Assembly (NCBI GenBank): GCA_016713325.1
Contig: JADJPJ010000050.1
Coordinates: forward strand, 1-41,874
Source of the DNA: Candidatus Flexifilum affinis
GTDB lineage: Bacteria; Chloroflexota; Anaerolineae; Aggregatilineales; Phototrophicaceae
DNA: 41,874 bases
Direction: 5' to 3'
In this document: positions 1 through 10,522 of the stretch, piece by piece
Numbering within the stretch: position 1 is the stretch's first letter
Layout: each line of letters begins with the position of its first letter
Program-made: the position numbers and the translations under genes
The notes under the pieces: generated by a model
The model's input: the letters and a program-made list of their open reading frames with translations, nothing else
What the model was told of the DNA's origin: nothing
Databases searched by the model: none

Positions 1-183
1 CTGTTGTGACTTGAATGATTTTGAAGCCGGTCTTGTGATGAGTTCCATCGGCGCAAGATTCCGCGCTGACGCGCTACGTGACGAATAGCACTGTTGGGAC
101 AGTCTAGATCGACATAGAATCATAGTTGGTGGTAGTTACCTCTGAATTGGTTGCTGCGGTGACTTGAAAAGAGGCTGCCTGCT

Positions 184-575
184 ATGCTACCTAATCTCAT
201 ATTCGCTGATGGAATGCTGGACATCCTCGTTCAGCGTTTAATGCGACGTTCGCTGGGCCGGTTCCTAATTGCTATTGGCATCGCCTACCTGATGTTGAGC
301 ATGGCCACTAATCCGGCGCTTCTTCTGGCTGAACGCTTCTTTCCTGGATCAAAAGGTGACACGAATATCGTGGGGAGATGCTGTTCCTGGGGCCGGTAGC
401 CTTGTTGGGGTTGAGTGCCGTACTCTTTTCCATGTTCTTTCCCGGCAAACGCAATACAGAGAGATACGGTGAGCGGCATCCAGTGGCAAGTGTCGTCATG
501 CTGCTTGGCCTGTTTCTACTGGTCATCGTCCTGCCCACGGTGTTGGCGAGTTTAGGTATTTTGCATGCACCCTGA
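184..575 (+). CDS. Small three-helix membrane protein, frameshifted
   Basis: Two overlapping frames read as one protein of about 130 residues. The first (184-399) has a hydrophobic helix (FLIAIGIAYLMLSMATNP) and then diverges near 370-390. The second frame carries two more helices (MLFLGPVALLGLSAVLF and VVMLLGLFLLVIVLP) and stops at 575. Gene-like spacing and a GAGG about 10 bases before the ATG support the start. Function is not recognised. It lies 54 bases before another membrane-protein gene on the same strand. The break could be a true mutation or a consensus error; such breaks are common in this window. Confidence 0.45.
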
Positions 576-629
576 CCGGTGACAGTCTGGCACCAGTAGG
601 TAGCTCAGTATGTGGGGAAGGAGCAAGTT

Positions 630-1379
630 ATGGACTTCCTCCCGCAACTGGTATGCCGAGTCTTGATCTACGCGCCTCTGAATGCTGTACGAATCAGCAA
701 GGGGCCTGCCCAGAAGGTCGCCATCCTGGCCGGCGTCGCTCTCGCGTACGCCCTGCTCTTCATCAGTTTCGCGGCTTTCTGGGGCGCCGCTGACGGACCA
801 GACAACACGAGACAGCAGTCCGAGACGCTCGCGTTGGTGACATTCCGGTCGCCGGCATTGCCTTCGTCGTCGCAGTTGTGCCGCCGTTACGGCCTGGATA
901 TCTGTGCGACATGTCGTCGCGATTTCGTCTGAACGGACGGCCGAAGCGCTTCTTGAGGCCATCCGGCTTCGAGGAGGCAAAGGATTTCAGGCGAAGACTG
1001 GTCCGATGCGAACTCGGGGCAAACCCCCTCCGCAAGGAACCTGAGTGCTGGGGGCTGGAAAGAGCAAATCTGCACGGGGCGAACCCGTGCGCCGCCGATC
1101 TTCACAGCGCCCGTCTAGACAAGGCGAATTTGCGCGAATGCAATCTGCAGAATGCAGATCTGCGGTATCCCCGCTTCAGAGCGCGGATCTGTGTGGTGCG
1201 AGGCTCAGATGGCGATCTATCAGCGGCCGACTTGAGTGGGCGCGTTGTTGGAGGGCGCGACCATCTTGGACGTAAGGCTCGACAAATTCACTCTTCTTCC
1301 AGACGGCCGTCGTTGGAGCGAGGGCATCACGCTCTCAATGTTCACCGGTGAGGCGCGTCAGGATGTCAGCAGACGCTGA
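630..1379 (+). CDS. Membrane-anchored pentapeptide-repeat protein, several frameshifts
   Basis: The ATG at 630 has AAGGAG six bases upstream. The first frame gives a transmembrane helix (VAILAGVALAYALLFISFAA). After a shift near 840 a second hydrophobic segment (VAGIAFVVAVVPPL) leads into pentapeptide repeats of the A(N/D)LxG type (ERANLHGANP, DKANLRECNLQNADL). A further shift near 1170 gives LQSADLCGARL, and another near 1240 gives ALLEGATILDVRLDKF and the tail LPDGRRWSEG, a common ending of pentapeptide-repeat proteins. The product would be about 249 residues. The repeats form a right-handed beta-helix, usually for protein binding. The role here is unknown. At least three frameshifts mean it is either decaying or badly sequenced. 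Confidence 0.55.
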
Positions 1380-1515
1380 GGTCCATGGGCAGTGGACAGG
1401 CAGTGTGACGGAAACGTCACGATGCTGGTGTTCATCCAATCTCTTGGGCCGCAAACCCCTCCAATGCCGCGGAGCGGTTCAGGTGTTGGCAGGGTGATTT
1501 CACCTGCACATGCAC

Positions 1516-2060
1516 TCAGCTCCCGGTGCTGACATGACAAGCGACAGACCATGCGATGAGCAAGGTCAGCACCGGTGTGAGCAAGGCCATCCCGCCCGAG
1601 CGAGACGATGCAAACAACAGCACCAGCGCGATGTTTGCCAGGATGAAGACAGCGCATCCGCCGTCAGCCACAACCACATGGTTGGCATTGAGATATCTTC
1701 GATAGTCGAGAGTCCGCCTATTTACTGAGGCCGATGAAGATCGCCACCGGGACCCAAATGCAGACCAAAGAATGCCAGTTGGCTGGCGATAGGCAAACCG
1801 CGGTGGCATTTGCACGGCGATGAGGTGATGTCCTCGTACCACAGCGCTGTGCCAATCCCCACGAGAATCGTGATCAACCCATTACGTGGTCGCCCGATCC
1901 GCACTAGTTCATCACAGTTGCAAGTTGTAGCTAGAGCGACAACAGATAACGGGATCCTCAAGAATGAAACCGATGGGATCTCCGAAGTCCACGCCGCAGT
2001 GTGGGTGCGCCAAGGCACCAGGCATATATCGAGATAGAGCAGCAGGTTTGGCACTATCAA
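1516..2060 (-). pseudogene. Frameshifted multi-pass membrane protein remnant
   Basis: On the minus strand two open frames can be joined: an upstream part with a helix (NGLITILVGIGTALWYED) and a downstream part with two helices around GCAVFILANIALVLLF and ALLTPVLTLLIAWSVACHV. A third frame between them reads LVCIWVPVAIFIGLSK, another plausible helix, so at least two frame changes lie within 1740-1850. The start is unclear and may lie upstream as far as 2214. No family is recognised. It could be a decaying gene beside the mobile region to its right. Confidence 0.35.
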
Positions 2061-2516
2061 TCCGCTGGAGCATGGAGCGAACGACTATAGAGGCCGAGCG
2101 AACGTTTGGGGGAGGTCTCCCGCGAGCGCGAGAACTCCGTTGTCGAGTGTTCCTTACTCGGCCAGGTATCCTGAGTTGGTTTAGGTGGCACGGACATCGA
2201 CGAACCTCCTGCACTTCCGCGTGTGGGAATGGCTGTTGTCTTCAGCGTAGCCGTCGAGCTGTCCCTTCAACAAGGGACTGGCGTCCTGTTCCAGGCAGGA
2301 AACTTTCGTTGGCGCGCAGGCTTTCATTCGACTTGGCGTTTCGTCCACATCATTTTGTAGAACTACGCCATCTGGTGCGCCGGGCAATCGGCTTCCAGTG
2401 CGTTCAAGGCGGCAAGTGACAGCACTGTTTGCGGTCGTAGTTGTGTTCCGACCCGAATTAGGCGCGCCTATTTGAGTCCGGCTGCGAAGCGCCAACCATT
2501 CCAGCAGGCGTCCGCT

Positions 2517-2706
2517 CAGAACAACGCCAGCTGCTGCGCCGGCGCGTCCTCGAACGCCGGCGAAACCGGCTCCGGACGGCGGAAGGGGATGATCTTGCCG
2601 CTGGTCGGACGGGAGTGAGACGGCTCGACCACGTACAGCGCCGGCGCGGGGGACGCTTCGCCTCGCTGGAGGGTCAGCAGCCTTTCGGCCACTTCTTCGC
2701 GGCAAC
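2517..2706 (-). pseudogene. Diverged copy of the 3' end of gene B (helicase)
   Basis: This stretch aligns along its length with the last about 190 bases of the methyltransferase-helicase gene at 3607-3800, including the shared tracts around GGAAGGGGATGATCTTGCCG and TTCGCCTCGCTGGAGGG, with scattered substitutions and small indels. It carries only the C-terminal coding end and cannot make a helicase. A methyltransferase gene lies between this copy and the real 3' end of gene B. The arrangement is copy, cargo, intact end, mirroring the duplicated gene ends that border cargo on the other side of gene B. Confidence 0.8.
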
Positions 2707-2743
2707 CGGTATACTTGCGACGTATGAGTCAGGAGCGAAGCAG

Positions 2744-3489
2744 ATGACACAGACGAACAGCTGGAAAACCTTCTTTGACCGACACGCGAGCCGGTACATG
2801 GATGAACCCTTCGTCACGGCTACCCAAGCGGAGGTCGATTTTTCATCGAGCATCTGGGTCTGACCCCCGATCAGCGCATCCTGGATATGGGCTGTGGCAC
2901 GGGACGGCATGCCCTTGAGCTGGCCAGGCGCGGCTATCCCGTCACCGGGGTCGATCTCTCCGATGGAATGCTCGATCAGGCACGTCAGGCGGCACGGTCC
3001 GAGGGCATCATCAGCGTTACGTTTCAACAAGCGGACGCCACGCGTTTCACAACCGACGACCCGTTTGACCGCATTTACTGCGTATGCGAGGGGTCGCTCG
3101 GACTGATCGGTTCTGGCAGCGACCCGCATGAACACGACATGGCGGTGCTTCGGAATCTCTACAATGCGCTGAAACCAGGCGGGCGAATGCTCATCACGGT
3201 CTTGAGTGCCACGCGTCTCATCCGCCAGTGCCAGCAAAGCGATGTGGAAGGTGGCGTCTTTGACCCTGCGACGCTGACCACGACCACGACGATGTCCACC
3301 GGCGAAGGCGAACAGGCGGTAGAGGTGACCGTGCGGGAACGTGCATTTGTCATCCCCGAACTGCGGTTGATCCTTCAGGTGATTGGCTTCGAGGTCGAGC
3401 ATATCGGCGGTGGGACAGCAGGCAGCTGGGGAATTCGTCCGCTAGACCTTGACGAATACGAGATCATGGCCATTGTGAGTAAGCCCTGA
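2744..3489 (+). CDS. Class I SAM-dependent methyltransferase, one frameshift
   Basis: The predicted protein is about 248 residues. The ATG at 2744 has AGGAG eight bases upstream. The N-terminal frame (MTQTNSWKTFFDRHASRY) breaks near 2840 in a T-run: one extra T restores EVDFFIEHLG and joins the main frame. That frame has the Rossmann SAM-binding motif I (LDMGCGTGRHALELA), an acidic motif II region (VTGVDLSDGML), motif III (QQADATRF) and LKPGGRMLI. Family proteins methylate small molecules or proteins; the substrate is unknown. The gene stands alone, opposite to gene B, between two copies of gene B's 3' end, and is cargo of that junction. The frameshift is probably a homopolymer error. Confidence 0.75.
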
Positions 3490-3606
3490 TCGTGACGGCA
3501 TAGCGTGTCGGCGCCGTCGACTCCGGCAAATTCTGAGCGCATACGCACGGTCAGGCTGCGACAGCACGCCAGCGAAAGCGTGGAGTGCTCCGCGTCGCGC
3601 ATGGCA

Positions 3607-6600
3607 TCAGAACAACGCCATCTGCTGCGCCGGGGCGTCCTCGAACGCCGGTGGGACCGACTCCGGGCGCCGGAAGGGGATGATCTTGCCGCTGGCCGGA
3701 CGCGTGGGAGGCGGCTCGACCACGTGCAGCGCCGGCGCGGCGAATACTTCGCCTCGCTGGAGGGCCAGCAGCCTTTCAGCCACTTCTTCCTCGCAGCCGG
3801 GGAAGACGATCCGGTTGTCGCGCAGCCACGCGCACAGCCGGTCCGGCTCGGCGGTCAGCAGCGCCGTCAGCTCCGCCCGCAGCGCGGCGAACCGGCCCGC
3901 GTCGTGGATCAGGTGCACCGTCTCCAGGTAGGCGGTCAGGGCATCGGGCTGCGCCTCGGCCGCCGCTGAAGCCTCGATCCGCTCCACCGTCGCGCCGAGT
4001 TCCCGCTCGGCGAAGACCAGCAGCGGGTCGGCCTCCGGCTCAGGAGCGGCTTCGACCACCGGCATGGGCATGTCCTCGGCCGCCTCCAGCGCCTCCGCCT
4101 CGACATTCCAGAAAGCCGCGTCCTCGGCATCGATGGAGCTCGTCTTCGCCTCCGCTTTGAAGAGCTGCGACGGGTCCAGCAGCGTCTCGTCCCGCCCGAT
4201 CGCCTCCAGCAGCGCGGCCTCAAATCCCCCCTCGCCTTCGGTCAGCGCATCCAGCCCCGTCAGCCCGATCTCTCCCGTGAGCAGCTTGGCCGCCCGCTGC
4301 TTGCGGCTCATCAGCTGCACCGCCGTCTGCTCCATCGTCCCCTCGGCGAAAAGATACACCACCTTGCAGTGCGCGTGCGTCTGGTTCAGCCGGTAGGAGC
4401 GCGCCGCCGCCTGCATCATGGTGGACAAATTGAACGTGATCTCGTAGAAGATGATGGTCGGCGCGAACACCAGATCCAGCCCGGTCTTGGTCAGCTCGGG
4501 GTTGCACAGCAGCACATTGCAGCCATGCTCCACGGCCGTCTCGATCACCTTCTCCCGCCGCTCCGCTTCCACCGTGTTCTTGAGGATGAACGTCCGCGCC
4601 GCCGGCACGTGCCGCTTCAGCAGCCCCTCCAGCCGCGGCTGGATGTCGCGCGTCGCCGTCTGCCGGAAGTAGACGACGCACGGCCGTCCCGCCGCCAGCT
4701 CCTCCCGCACCAGGTCGATCAGCGCCCCCTCCTTGGCGAAGATGCGCTCCTCGCCATAGCTCGGCAGGCTGGCGACCGTGAACGCCTCCTTCTCTCCGGT
4801 GATGGGGTGCTTCAGGTGGTGGATCACCTCGTAGGGCCGGAAGGGTGCGTTCGGCCAGCCCATCGCCCACTGAAGGTACGCGCCGCGGAAGGTCGTGTCG
4901 CCCTCCCAGCGCCGCTGGATCAGGTAGTCCTTCAGCCGTCGGCGGGTCCGGTCGTACTCGGCATACACGTCGGCGTCCAGCTCCACCGGCAGGGCGATCT
5001 CCTCGTAGCTCGGCAGTGACTTGCCCAGGTCGCCCAGGCTGAAGAAGATGGCGTGGTCCAGCACCTCGGCCACCAGCAGCGGCGAGATGCCCGGCGCTTC
5101 CTCGTACGGCCGCTCGTAGGTCGAGGTGCCGGTGTAGGCGCCGGTCTCCCGGTCGTAGCTCGGCCGCTCCTCGATCACCTGCTCGCGAACCCCCATCTCA
5201 CTGACCCACGCCGACTCCGCCCGCCCCCGCTGCTTCGAGCGGTCGTCCACAATCTCCTGGTAAGCTCGCTCGCCGCGCGGCTTGCGGCTCAGGCGGGGCG
5301 CGCCGCCCCAGGGGTAGCGCTGGCGCACGCGGGGGTTGAGGGCGTACTCCAGGTTGAAGATCGACGACGAGCGGCCGTTGAAGGGCGTGCCGGTCATCGC
5401 CAGCACCTTGCGCGCCAGCCCCGCCATCCGCGAGAACGCCTGCCCGTTGCCGGTGTCGCCGTGCTGCGCCTCGTGCGCCTCATCCCAGATCAGCAGGTAC
5501 ACCCGACCGGGGTAGCGCCGCTTCAGGTACTCGTCCAGCCGGTAGCGCGGGTTGCGGCTCGGGAACTTCTCCCCCGGCTTCGGCAGCGATCCCCTGTCGC
5601 GCGCTTCCCGCCACAGCGGTGACTGGCACACGGCGCAGATCCGCCGGCCGCTCCGCAGCCAACTCTCCGACGCCGGTGCGCTCGTCCCCTTGCGCTCCTG
5701 CATCACCGTGCCCCCGCAGGTCGGGCACTTGGGCAACCGCTCCCGCCGGATGCGCTGCCCCGGCGTGTAGCCCTCCGGCACCGGCGCGCCGTGCCGCCAC
5801 AGGGCGACGGCTTCGCTCCGCCAGACGACAGCCGGCTCGTGCCCCGCCCCCAGCTTGGTCATGTCGCGCTTGATCAGCCCGACCTTGGCCACGCCCGCCC
5901 CGAGCGTCTCGGCCGTCGTCATGAAGCGCCTGATGTCCTCGTGGCGGTCCAGCCGCTCGACGTGGATGTCCGGCTGGATGCTGACCAGCTCCCGCTTCCA
6001 CTTCTCCAGCAGATGCGGCGGCGCGACGATGAGCACCACCTGCTCCGGCCGGATGTCGTCCCGCAGCGCCTTCACCACGCCCGAGGCGATGCTGATGGCC
6101 GCCGATCCGCCCATCAGCGTCTTCCCGGTCCCCATCGAGCCCACCAGCAGCAGGCTGTCGCGCGATTGCAGGCCGCGCACCACCGCCCCGACGACGTGCT
6201 TCTGCGCCGTGTACATCGGGTACTTCCCCTTCAGCCGGATGCCCTCCAGCCAGCGGCCGATGCCGGCGTAGTCGAAGCGGTACATCGGCCGGAAGCGGGC
6301 GTTGAGGTACCCGGCCAGCGCGCGGCGGTTGGCGGTGATGAAGCCGAGCAGCGCCTCGTCGCCGGCCATCTCCACCGTCGTGCCGTCGCCGCCGAGCAGG
6401 GTGAGGGTGGTCGTCGGCTTCAGGCGGACGGTGGTCTTCTTCACCTGCCGGTCGGGGTCAGCGGGGTCGGATTCCACCTCCACGCGGGCAATCTGCTCGA
6501 CGTGGCGGGTCTTGCCGCGGATGGCCACCGTCCCGTACTCCGCCGTCTCGATGACCGCGCCATCGGCCACGCCGGCGGCCAGCACCAGCGCCAGATGCCC

Positions 6601-7410
6601 CGGACGCGGCGCGACCACCGGCTCGATCTCGGCCGGCGGCGGAGGCGGCTGGAGCAGCGCCTGAAAGCCGTTGGCCGTCCATGCCCCACCGGACTGGATC
6701 AGGCGCAACCCCTGCTCCGGGTCGAGCATGTCCGGCGCGAAGACGAAGCGGGAAATCGCCCGCGGCGGCGGCGCCTTGTAGACCGGCTCCGGCTGGACGG
6801 TCAGCGGACGCGGGGCGGCTTTGGCGGCCAGGATCTGCTGGTAGAGCGCGCCCGGCTCCGGTCCCTCGCCCTTGATGGCGGCGACGACGATTTGGTCGTA
6901 TTCGCCGAGGTGCTTGCCCGGCAGCGCCCAGACGTCGACCGAGCGGGCGTGTTTCGCCAGAAACGCCGCCGCTTCCTGCGTGAGATGGTGGTTGTAGACG
7001 CACCACAGCACGACGGCTCCGTCCTGCGCCCACTTCCAGGCGTGACGGAGGTAGGCGAACTCGACGCGCTTGCTGCCCCTGGCCGCGGAGTCATGGTCGT
7101 AGGGCGGGTTGGCCCACAGGATGCCGAAGGCATTGTTCGAGGCGACCAGCCGCTCGACGTCGCAGCGCACCGCCTGGGTGGGGCCGAAGCGGGCGAGGCA
7201 GGCCTCGGCGCGCTCGCCATCCAGCTCGTTGGCGTAGGGCGTGACGTTCCAGGCCTGCGCCGCCGCTTCGAGGAACGCGCCCTCCCCGGCGAACGGGTCG
7301 AGCATCCGGACGGCGGGGGTGGCGGGGGCCACTAACGAAAGGAGCGCCGGGTAGTGGCGCTCCTCGATGGGCAGGTAGCCCATGATCATCTTTGATTCTG
7401 CGCGTGCCAT
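3607..7410 (-). CDS. Gene B: DUF6094-like DNA methyltransferase fused to DEAH/SNF2-type helicase
   Basis: An intact protein of 1267 residues. The start (MARAESKM) is fixed by GAGGAG seven bases before the ATG; an upstream ATG would overlap that site. Residues 1-200 form a SAM methyltransferase with DPFAGEGAFLEAAA and the adenine-methylase motif NPPY near 102. After a linker comes a superfamily 2 helicase: Walker A VGSMGTGKT near 425, a CxxC zinc-type pair near 563 and 590 (CPTCGG, CAVC), the Walker B box DEAH near 642, MTGTPFNG near 673 and arginine-finger motif QAAARSYRLNQ near 1005. The C-terminus is acidic and ends EDAPAQQMALF. Methyltransferase plus helicase suggests DNA modification or remodelling on a plasmid or integrative element. 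It follows the SLOG gene and gene A in direction, with cargo between. Its ends are duplicated at 2517, 9525 and 10332. Confidence 0.85.
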   Translation of the reverse strand: MARAESKMIMGYLPIEERHYPALLSLVAPATPAVRMLDPFAGEGAFLEAAAQAWNVTPYANELDGERAEACLARFGPTQAVRCDVERLVASNNAFGILWANPPYDHDSAARGSKRVEFAYLRHAWKWAQDGAVVLWCVYNHHLTQEAAAFLAKHARSVDVWALPGKHLGEYDQIVVAAIKGEGPEPGALYQQILAAKAAPRPLTVQPEPVYKAPPPRAISRFVFAPDMLDPEQGLRLIQSGGAWTANGFQALLQPPPPPAEIEPVVAPRPGHLALVLAAGVADGAVIETAEYGTVAIRGKTRHVEQIARVEVESDPADPDRQVKKTTVRLKPTTTLTLLGGDGTTVEMAGDEALLGFITANRRALAGYLNARFRPMYRFDYAGIGRWLEGIRLKGKYPMYTAQKHVVGAVVRGLQSRDSLLLVGSMGTGKTLMGGSAAISIASGVVKALRDDIRPEQVVLIVAPPHLLEKWKRELVSIQPDIHVERLDRHEDIRRFMTTAETLGAGVAKVGLIKRDMTKLGAGHEPAVVWRSEAVALWRHGAPVPEGYTPGQRIRRERLPKCPTCGGTVMQERKGTSAPASESWLRSGRRICAVCQSPLWREARDRGSLPKPGEKFPSRNPRYRLDEYLKRRYPGRVYLLIWDEAHEAQHGDTGNGQAFSRMAGLARKVLAMTGTPFNGRSSSIFNLEYALNPRVRQRYPWGGAPRLSRKPRGERAYQEIVDDRSKQRGRAESAWVSEMGVREQVIEERPSYDRETGAYTGTSTYERPYEEAPGISPLLVAEVLDHAIFFSLGDLGKSLPSYEEIALPVELDADVYAEYDRTRRRLKDYLIQRRWEGDTTFRGAYLQWAMGWPNAPFRPYEVIHHLKHPITGEKEAFTVASLPSYGEERIFAKEGALIDLVREELAAGRPCVVYFRQTATRDIQPRLEGLLKRHVPAARTFILKNTVEAERREKVIETAVEHGCNVLLCNPELTKTGLDLVFAPTIIFYEITFNLSTMMQAAARSYRLNQTHAHCKVVYLFAEGTMEQTAVQLMSRKQRAAKLLTGEIGLTGLDALTEGEGGFEAALLEAIGRDETLLDPSQLFKAEAKTSSIDAEDAAFWNVEAEALEAAEDMPMPVVEAAPEPEADPLLVFAERELGATVERIEASAAAEAQPDALTAYLETVHLIHDAGRFAALRAELTALLTAEPDRLCAWLRDNRIVFPGCEEEVAERLLALQRGEVFAAPALHVVEPPPTRPASGKIIPFRRPESVPPAFEDAPAQQMALF

Positions 7411-7765
7411 TTGTTTTCTCCTCATCAAAACAAGTCACCATACTTCTCACTGTAGGTTTTCAAAATTGTTGAACCGAGCGTCAGATTACCTGCGCGGGAT
7501 GTCACAGTTTTTGCGGAAACCCTCTGAATTCAGTTGGAAGTTGAGTTCAAATGAGGGAAGCGAGTGTGGGCTGCGCTTAGAGAGGTTCGGTGCAACAACT
7601 TTGACACCAATGAAGGTTTAGCGCAGGACGGCGGCCGTGTCATCAACGCGGTATGACACGGACTATGTTCTACGAGGACAAGAAGCGCTTTGAATATTGC
7701 CTCATCGATTGTCAATGTTTCCTTTCAGTTCTTCGTTCAGTTGTTCGTCGCGACCTGTTCAAGTT
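7411..7765. other. Gene B upstream region and cargo junction
   Basis: The first about 45 bases left of 7456 hold the gene B ribosome-binding site and a leader (reverse complement of TCATCAAAACAAGTCACC), which is repeated next to the truncated copy at 9525-9655. Beyond it the sequence is AT-richer and unlike its neighbours. A 61-codon minus frame (7530-7715, TTG start) is the only open stretch and has no clear support. No gene is called. Confidence 0.4.
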
Positions 7766-9377
7766 TTATGTATTCAACCATTCAATAAGTTCTGAGGCTG
7801 TTGCTGATTTACGCAGCTTGCCGACTTCATAAGATAGCGACAAGTCACTTTCTGTGTAAACCGCATTCGGGGTACAGACGACAGCGATGATTCTGGCATA
7901 GCGACTGAAATCATAATTGTGACCAATGGGTAATTCCTGTAATTCAGCTTTTACGGCCTGCCACTTGAGAACAGCTTCATCAAGACGTAGTCGCGCGTCT
8001 AAGAGCGCGGTACTCACCGATGTCTTGTCCGACGCTAAAAATAATAGCCTGCATGCGATCAGTGTGTCGCCAGCCGCCGAGGCATCGATGTCCGGATCTG
8101 ATTGTTGTCCCTCCCCGGCGTTCAAGGGGTTGCGCATCGCCCCAGTGCATCAGTCGGCTTCCATCGGGACGCATCGATGTAACTTTGTACGCATCCTCAA
8201 AGTGATGCCGCGCTTCACCCCGATTTCGCCGCTCAAATTTGGGAACCGAAGTACTTGCCCTAACCTGTCTTTGACTTCGCGATCAATGACAACCCAATAC
8301 TGATTGCCGCTAATCACGCCAGGAAGTAAGGGGTGTGTGCCAGTCTCTAACCTTTCCAGATCATTCAACAGATGTATGGGGGTAGGTGGCAAATCAGCAC
8401 CGGGAAACAGGTCTTTCAGCATCAAAACAACCGTATCAAATTCAGACCAATAGCCTAAAATCGCTTCGTACGGAGTGCATGCGTTGCGCGTGGCGGCGCG
8501 CTGGCTGAAATAGGTAGCAGCAAACCTGCCAGCACCAGCAAACTAAACACTTCTCGACTCAGCCATTGTTGGTGACCGTCCTCTGTCAACTTATAGAGAT
8601 TTGAGACGTGGTTCAGCGGCACTTGGCTAGGCAAGTAGCACGTCGGAATAATCGGGGGTGTTTCCAGATCTCGAAATTCAAAGTAAGGCAGAGGCATCGC
8701 AACCGGATAGTAAGTTCTATCTACTGTATACAGGTGTGCCTTTTCAGATCGATCGTTTAGACTCGGTATAGTTCCAGCAAGTCCAGAAATGCCAATACTT
8801 TGACGTGCATCAAACACCTGACCTGCCTTCCGCTTAGATTCCGTCACAACCGGATCGGGAAGGTGTCTTGCCCTGATTCTGAAAGGTATTTCTCTGGCAG
8901 CAGCGCCATATTTGATGTGTAAATCACCCAAGTCAAAACCCCGCGACAAATGCCAAAAATATGATTGGCGATTGATGGAGTGAGGGGCAAACTAAGCTGC
9001 GTATCGAATTGGTCTGACTTGTCTCTGCGTTGTGAACGTGCTGACAGAATTGCAGCGAGTGTCAAGCAATAGCCTTCGAAACCCTCATCCTCAATGTTAT
9101 GAATATTGGGAAAACGTCGTAAATACCATAACCACTGCACAGGCGAGAAGCGCTGGGCCATTTCAACCAACCCATTTTCCACAGGCTCTAGACATTGACT
9201 GAGATACTGTTTTGCGTCTGCGGGATCAATTAAGCCATTGCCGGATGCTGTGGGTCTGGGGATATGCCGACACCATATCGCACTCTGCTTCTTGGCATCT
9301 TCAAGTGCTTTTCTGATCTTTTTCTCGCCTGTATGTATCAGTTTTTCCATCTGGAGGTGGGATAGAATGAAATCCAA
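7766..9377 (-). pseudogene. Unrecognised protein of about 536 residues, broken by several frameshifts
   Basis: Four minus-strand frames follow each other without gaps: 9377 to about 8860, 8900 to 8455, 8460 to 8150 and 8137 to 7766. The first starts at TTG with GAGG seven bases upstream; an internal ATG (MEKLIHTGEKK) is an alternative. Visible features are a tryptophan-rich segment (PVQWLWYLRRFPNIHN), a hydrophobic helix-like segment (SREVFSLLVLAGLLLP) and a C-terminal domain ending LIEWLNT. No catalytic motif or known family was recognised. Base composition is lower in GC than genes A and B, consistent with foreign cargo. At least three frame changes make a single functional product impossible unless they are errors. 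Confidence 0.5.
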
Positions 9378-9423
9378 TGTGCATCCTCGTTATTCAAAAC
9401 GCAAAAGCCGTCCCCACATTCGC

Positions 9424-9524
9424 ACTCATTGTACGGCACTTGCCGGCAGCCGAACCGCACTCTGCTCCAGCCTGGTGATCAGCCGCGTCCAGCCGCGTCG
9501 AGCGTCACGGTCCAGCGTCCATCC
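9424..9524 (-). pseudogene. Copy of the 3' end of gene A
   Basis: The stretch matches the last about 100 bases of gene A at 13259-13365, sharing CGGCACTTGCCGGCAGCCGA, with the A stop codon altered and a few small deletions. It runs directly into a fragment of the 5' end of gene B. It marks the right border of the cargo block 7456-9423. Confidence 0.75.
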
Positions 9525-9655
9525 GGGGGGGCGGCAGGGCGTTCCCGCTCCACAGGACGCAGACAGTGGCGCTCCTCCAGGGGCAGGTAGCCCATGATCA
9601 TCTTGGATTCGGCTCGTGCCAGACTTTTCTCCTCATCAAAACAAGTCACCAAACT
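9525..9655 (-). pseudogene. Copy of the 5' end and leader of gene B
   Basis: It encodes LARAESKMIMGYLPLEERH, nearly identical to the gene B N-terminus, and keeps the gene B ribosome-binding region and 45-base leader. The coding part is cut after about 20 codons and runs into the gene A 3' remnant. It forms the left border of the Nudix cargo block. Confidence 0.8.
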
Positions 9656-9743
9656 TCTCACATCTGTGCCTCGTAGATGAGAGAAAATGAGGGCATGGTG
9701 TATCAGGTGACAAGGAAGTTCGGGTGGAAGCAGGAGAAATCGC

Positions 9744-10215
9744 GTGAAGGTGAAGTGTCGGACGCTCTTCAACAGGGAAAAATACGTGGACGCCGAGGCG
9801 CTGATTCAGCGACCTTCTGTTTACGGACTGATCGTGCAGGAAAACAAGCTGCTGGTCGTGCGGGCAGAATACACCCAGCGTTTTATCCTCCCAGGTGGTG
9901 GCATTGAGAAGGGCGAGTCAATTGACGCTGCTTTGATCCGGGAAGTGAGGGAAGAGACCGGCATCCCCGTCAAGGTTACCGAGTTCCTGCATTTTGAGAC
10001 GGATTTCTTCTACTACGACCCCCTTGATTTAGCGTTTCACGGCTTTCTGTTCTTCTACCGGTGCGAGCCGTTATCCACCCGGATCGGTGATACTACTTCA
10101 CCCGGACGAAGGGCTGGAGGAGCCATTGTGGGCGGACATCGATTCGCTGAATGAACAGGCATTTCAAGGTCATGGCGCATTGATTATGGCGTTGACGCAG
10201 AGGCTGTCGTCGTAA
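9744..10215 (+). CDS. Nudix hydrolase, one frameshift near 10090
   Basis: The GTG at 9744 has AGGAG seven bases upstream. The protein of about 156 residues has a full Nudix box, G-x5-E-x7-REVREETGI (GGIEKGESIDAALIREVR), in the expected central position, which binds the metal that hydrolyses a nucleoside diphosphate linked to another moiety. After residue 112 the frame breaks: the shifted frame reads HPDEGLEEPLWADIDSLNEQ and ends ALTQRLSS at 10215, as expected for a Nudix C-terminus. The substrate cannot be read from the sequence. The gene stands alone in its cargo block, opposite to the core genes, and has its own start signals. Confidence 0.8.
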
Positions 10216-10233
10216 ATCCAGGCTTATTTTCGT

Positions 10234-10331
10234 GTCAGCAGGTCTATCCCGCCGGCTGAGCGGGTCGGGCCCACCAGCAAGGCCGCATGCCCCGCCTACC
10301 ACAGGAACGGCGTCCAGGCGTTGAACACCGT
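10234..10331 (-). pseudogene. Second copy of a gene A 3' segment
   Basis: It corresponds to gene A bases around 13358-13452, sharing CACAGGAACGGCGTCCAGGC. The terminal part of A is missing. It is joined directly to a gene B 5' segment at about 10331. Confidence 0.8.
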
Positions 10332-10456
10332 GCAGGCGAATGGGTCGAGCATCCGGACGGCGGGCGTGGCAGGGGCCACTAACGAAAAGAGCCCCGGATA
10401 GTGGCGCTCCTCCTGGAGCAGGTAGCCCATGATCATTTTCGATTCGGCTCGTGCCA
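10332..10456 (-). pseudogene. Second copy of the gene B 5' end
   Basis: It matches gene B at about 7285-7410, sharing GGGTCGAGCATCCGGACGGC and ending exactly at the gene B start codon region. The gene B leader is absent. It borders the next cargo gene at 10523. Confidence 0.8.
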
Positions 10457-10522
10457 CCGCATAATATCCTTTCGTTCGCGTGTGGAAAATCAGATTGACT
10501 TTGAAGCCTGAGGAGTCCCGAG

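Noticed and set aside
5791..7335. 514-residue plus-strand frame inside gene B
   Set aside because: Low-complexity Arg/His/Asp composition typical of the antisense of a high-GC gene; gene B has clear motifs.
7530..7715. 61-codon minus-strand gene with TTG start
   Set aside because: Short, no family, no convincing ribosome-binding site; left as unexplained sequence.
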